In this document: positions 7,092 through 8,352 of the stretch, piece by piece | Layout: each line of letters opens with the position of its first letter | How positions within the stretch are numbered: the stretch's first letter is position 1 | From: an uncultured Bacteroidales bacterium | GTDB taxonomy: Bacteria; Bacteroidota; Bacteroidia; Bacteroidales; Paludibacteraceae | Length of the DNA: 8,352 nt | Direction: 5' to 3' | Assembly (NCBI GenBank): GCA_937901225.1 | Contig: CALCGX010000060.1 | Location: 1-8,352 of the forward strand | Program-made: the position numbers and the translations under genes | The notes under the pieces: generated by a model | What the model saw: the letters and a program-made list of their open reading frames with translations, nothing else | Databases searched by the model: none | Told to the model about the DNA's origin: nothing

Positions 7092-8081
7092 TTATAACTT
7101 TGCTACTATCTTCACCGTATCAACTATCTCTCCCGATTGGAGGTTATAGGTATGAATAAATAATGACGTAGGAGTAATCAATATATGTTCATATACAGGT
7201 TCGCCCGAGAACGATGCCTCATATTTATTGTTTTCTTTCACAGGATACTTCTTCATGGAAGCATTGGTGCCAATAAAGACAGTGGGCTCCTCTTTCTTCC
7301 AAAATCTTGCTTTGTAGTGCTCAGTGCGGCGTGCATAGTTATGGTCATGTCCTGAGAACACCACATCTGCTTCACGCATAGCACTATGAAAAGCCAACCA
7401 CATCAATGGATTGCTTCTGCCTTGGGCAGAACTATATACAGGGTGATGCATCATCACGACTGTGAATTTCTTACCTGCATTTCGCAGGGTATTTTTTAGC
7501 CAGAATGCTACTTGTGTATAGTCAGATACACGGTGCAGACCATCAGTATCTAAAGCAATCAAACGCAAGTGTGGGAAGTCCACATAATAAGTCGTACCCA
7601 AGAATCGAGCAGGACCATTCTGTGGATTAGGGAAGATGGTTTTCCAATGTTCAGGTAAGGTTTTTACTATACCTTTGAGGTATTCATGATTGCCTGGAAT
7701 AGCAATAATAGGTAGCGAGTCAAAGCGTGTCCCAAGCAACGATTGGTACATCATCTGCTCGTAATACATATACGGACGTTCCATCCAATCGCCCATCTGT
7801 GCCCAGAATTGTATATCCGAATGGCGCTCAGAGAGAGCAGCCATTTGGTCGTTCGTGAGCGAATTGTGAATATCGCCCAACAAAAGGAAAGACAGTGTGT
7901 CACGCTGTAATGCGCGCAACACACTATCATTATTCATTGTCATGAACTGATGAGTGATTTTCTCTCCAGTCCACTCTGGTTCGGGTGGATTACCAAACCA
8001 TGCTTCCCAACGGATGGCGCATACCGTTGCGCCACCCGCAAGAAGACATAATCCTATTATCCATCCGATATACCGTTTCAT
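7092..8081 (-). CDS. Calcineurin-like metallophosphoesterase, membrane-anchored or exported
   Basis: A 329-residue protein with the full set of metallophosphoesterase motifs: GDIH (Asp70, His72), GDW (Asp98), GNHE (Asn131, His132), MHHP (His212, His213) and GHDHNY (His245, His247). In this family these residues hold two metal ions and cleave phosphomono- or diesters; the substrate cannot be read from the sequence. Residues 4-24 form a hydrophobic segment after MKRY, so the enzyme is probably tethered to or moved across the inner membrane. The segment is followed by W-rich polar sequence, and a Cys at 21 is preceded by ATV, not a proper lipobox. The ATG at 8081 is preceded by GGGAGG with a 10-base gap, a clearer ribosome site than usual for this phylum. 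It lies 41 bases after the DUF3127 stop and is likely co-transcribed with it. Confidence 0.93.
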   Translation of the reverse strand: MKRYIGWIIGLCLLAGGATVCAIRWEAWFGNPPEPEWTGEKITHQFMTMNNDSVLRALQRDTLSFLLLGDIHNSLTNDQMAALSERHSDIQFWAQMGDWMERPYMYYEQMMYQSLLGTRFDSLPIIAIPGNHEYLKGIVKTLPEHWKTIFPNPQNGPARFLGTTYYVDFPHLRLIALDTDGLHRVSDYTQVAFWLKNTLRNAGKKFTVVMMHHPVYSSAQGRSNPLMWLAFHSAMREADVVFSGHDHNYARRTEHYKARFWKKEEPTVFIGTNASMKKYPVKENNKYEASFSGEPVYEHILITPTSLFIHTYNLQSGEIVDTVKIVAKL

Positions 8082-8094
8082 ATTTCCTGTTCCT

Positions 8095-8107
8095 CCCTTT
8101 TGAAGGG
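8095..8107 (-). promoter_or_regulatory. Small hairpin overlapping the metallophosphoesterase Shine-Dalgarno
   Basis: Read on the minus strand, CCCTT-CAA-AAGGG forms a 5-bp stem with a 3-base loop, and its right arm supplies the first GGG of the GGGAGG ribosome site. Farther upstream are two more C-runs (CCCCCCTCAATCCCCC) that could pair with the same G-rich site. This may modulate translation, or the G/C-run block may be a scrap of an intergenic repetitive element. Function is inferred. Confidence 0.35.
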
Positions 8108-8122
8108 GGATTGAGGGGGGCC

Positions 8123-8352
8123 TTAGAATGGGAGATCTGTTGTTTCGTCCACACCCGCAGCAGCATCAAAAGTAGCTACATTAGCTTGTGGAGCAGCAAC
8201 TGGCTCTGCAGCAGGCACAGCTGCTGGAGCTGCCGAAGCATCTACTACACCTTGTTGGATTTTCCATGCGCGGATAGAGGTGTACCAACGACCATTGAAC
8301 TCACGGCTCTCAATATCGAAAGACACAGTTACTACATCGTCCAATTGGCATG
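8123..8352 (-). CDS. DUF3127 domain protein with SSB-like tail, N-terminus outside window
   Basis: The frame runs on to the window edge (reading CQLDD before VVTVSFDIES), so the N-terminal part is missing; a TTG at 8344 is not a credible start. The visible part has the DUF3127 hallmark DDVVTVSFDIESREFNGRWY followed by TSIRAWKI. DUF3127 proteins are small Bacteroidota proteins expected to have an OB-like beta fold resembling single-strand DNA-binding proteins; their biochemical role is not settled. After the domain comes an Ala/Pro-rich flexible linker (about 30 residues) and the tip DETTDLPF. This layout of fold, low-complexity linker and acidic -DLPF end mirrors bacterial SSB, whose tip (DDDIPF-like) recruits repair proteins. 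It is the upstream gene of a probable two-gene unit with the metallophosphoesterase. Confidence 0.88.
   Translation of the reverse strand, partial: CQLDDVVTVSFDIESREFNGRWYTSIRAWKIQQGVVDASAAPAAVPAAEPVAAPQANVATFDAAAGVDETTDLPF

Noticed and set aside
7990..8081. Lipoprotein signal on the metallophosphoesterase
   Set aside because: Residues before Cys21 are ATV, and Val at -1 does not fit a lipobox; an uncleaved anchor or ordinary signal peptide is more likely.

Overview
The window looks like Bacteroidota, most likely order Bacteroidales (the Prevotella/Paludibacter/Porphyromonas side). Four things point there: a DUF3127 protein, a secreted BspA-like leucine-rich-repeat protein with a short Bacteroidales-type C-terminal tail, a TPR-membrane-HTH regulator, and a promoter of the TTG-N20-TAnnTTTG type in front of a gene with no Shine-Dalgarno sequence. 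The species cannot be named from the sequence.

Layout. Positions 1-1059 (+) hold the C-terminal 352 residues of a TPR-transmembrane-HTH protein whose start lies outside the window. Positions 1060-1306 are a 247-base gap with a predicted Bacteroidota promoter (1137-1167) and, in the predicted 5' leader, five tandem copies of an 11-bp repeat (1199-1253). Positions 1307-6979 (+) are one 1890-residue secreted protein: signal peptide, BspA-type LRR block, then the chain A1-B1-A2-B2-A3-[insert]-B3-A4, and a short tail resembling type IX secretion sorting signals. The A and B units look distantly related to each other. The insert in the third cycle resembles a lipocalin-like beta-barrel domain. A strong hairpin at 7021-7054 separates this gene from two minus-strand genes read towards it: a membrane-anchored or exported calcineurin-like metallophosphoesterase (7092-8081) and, upstream of it, the C-terminal part of a DUF3127 protein (8123-8352, cut by the window edge).

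How the parts may work together. The large protein is probably exported through the inner membrane by its signal peptide and may be displayed on the surface or released. It appears to have grown by serial duplication of a roughly 400-residue A-B cassette, with near-identical DNA at the cassette junctions suggesting recent duplication or gene conversion. The upstream regulator could sense envelope state and control neighbouring genes, but this is inferred only from adjacency. The two minus-strand genes are 41 bases apart and are probably co-transcribed; no functional link between them is evident.

The points most worth a second look are the cassette architecture with its lipocalin-like insert, the helically phased 11-bp repeats in the leader, and the SSB-like acidic C-terminal tip of the DUF3127 protein.
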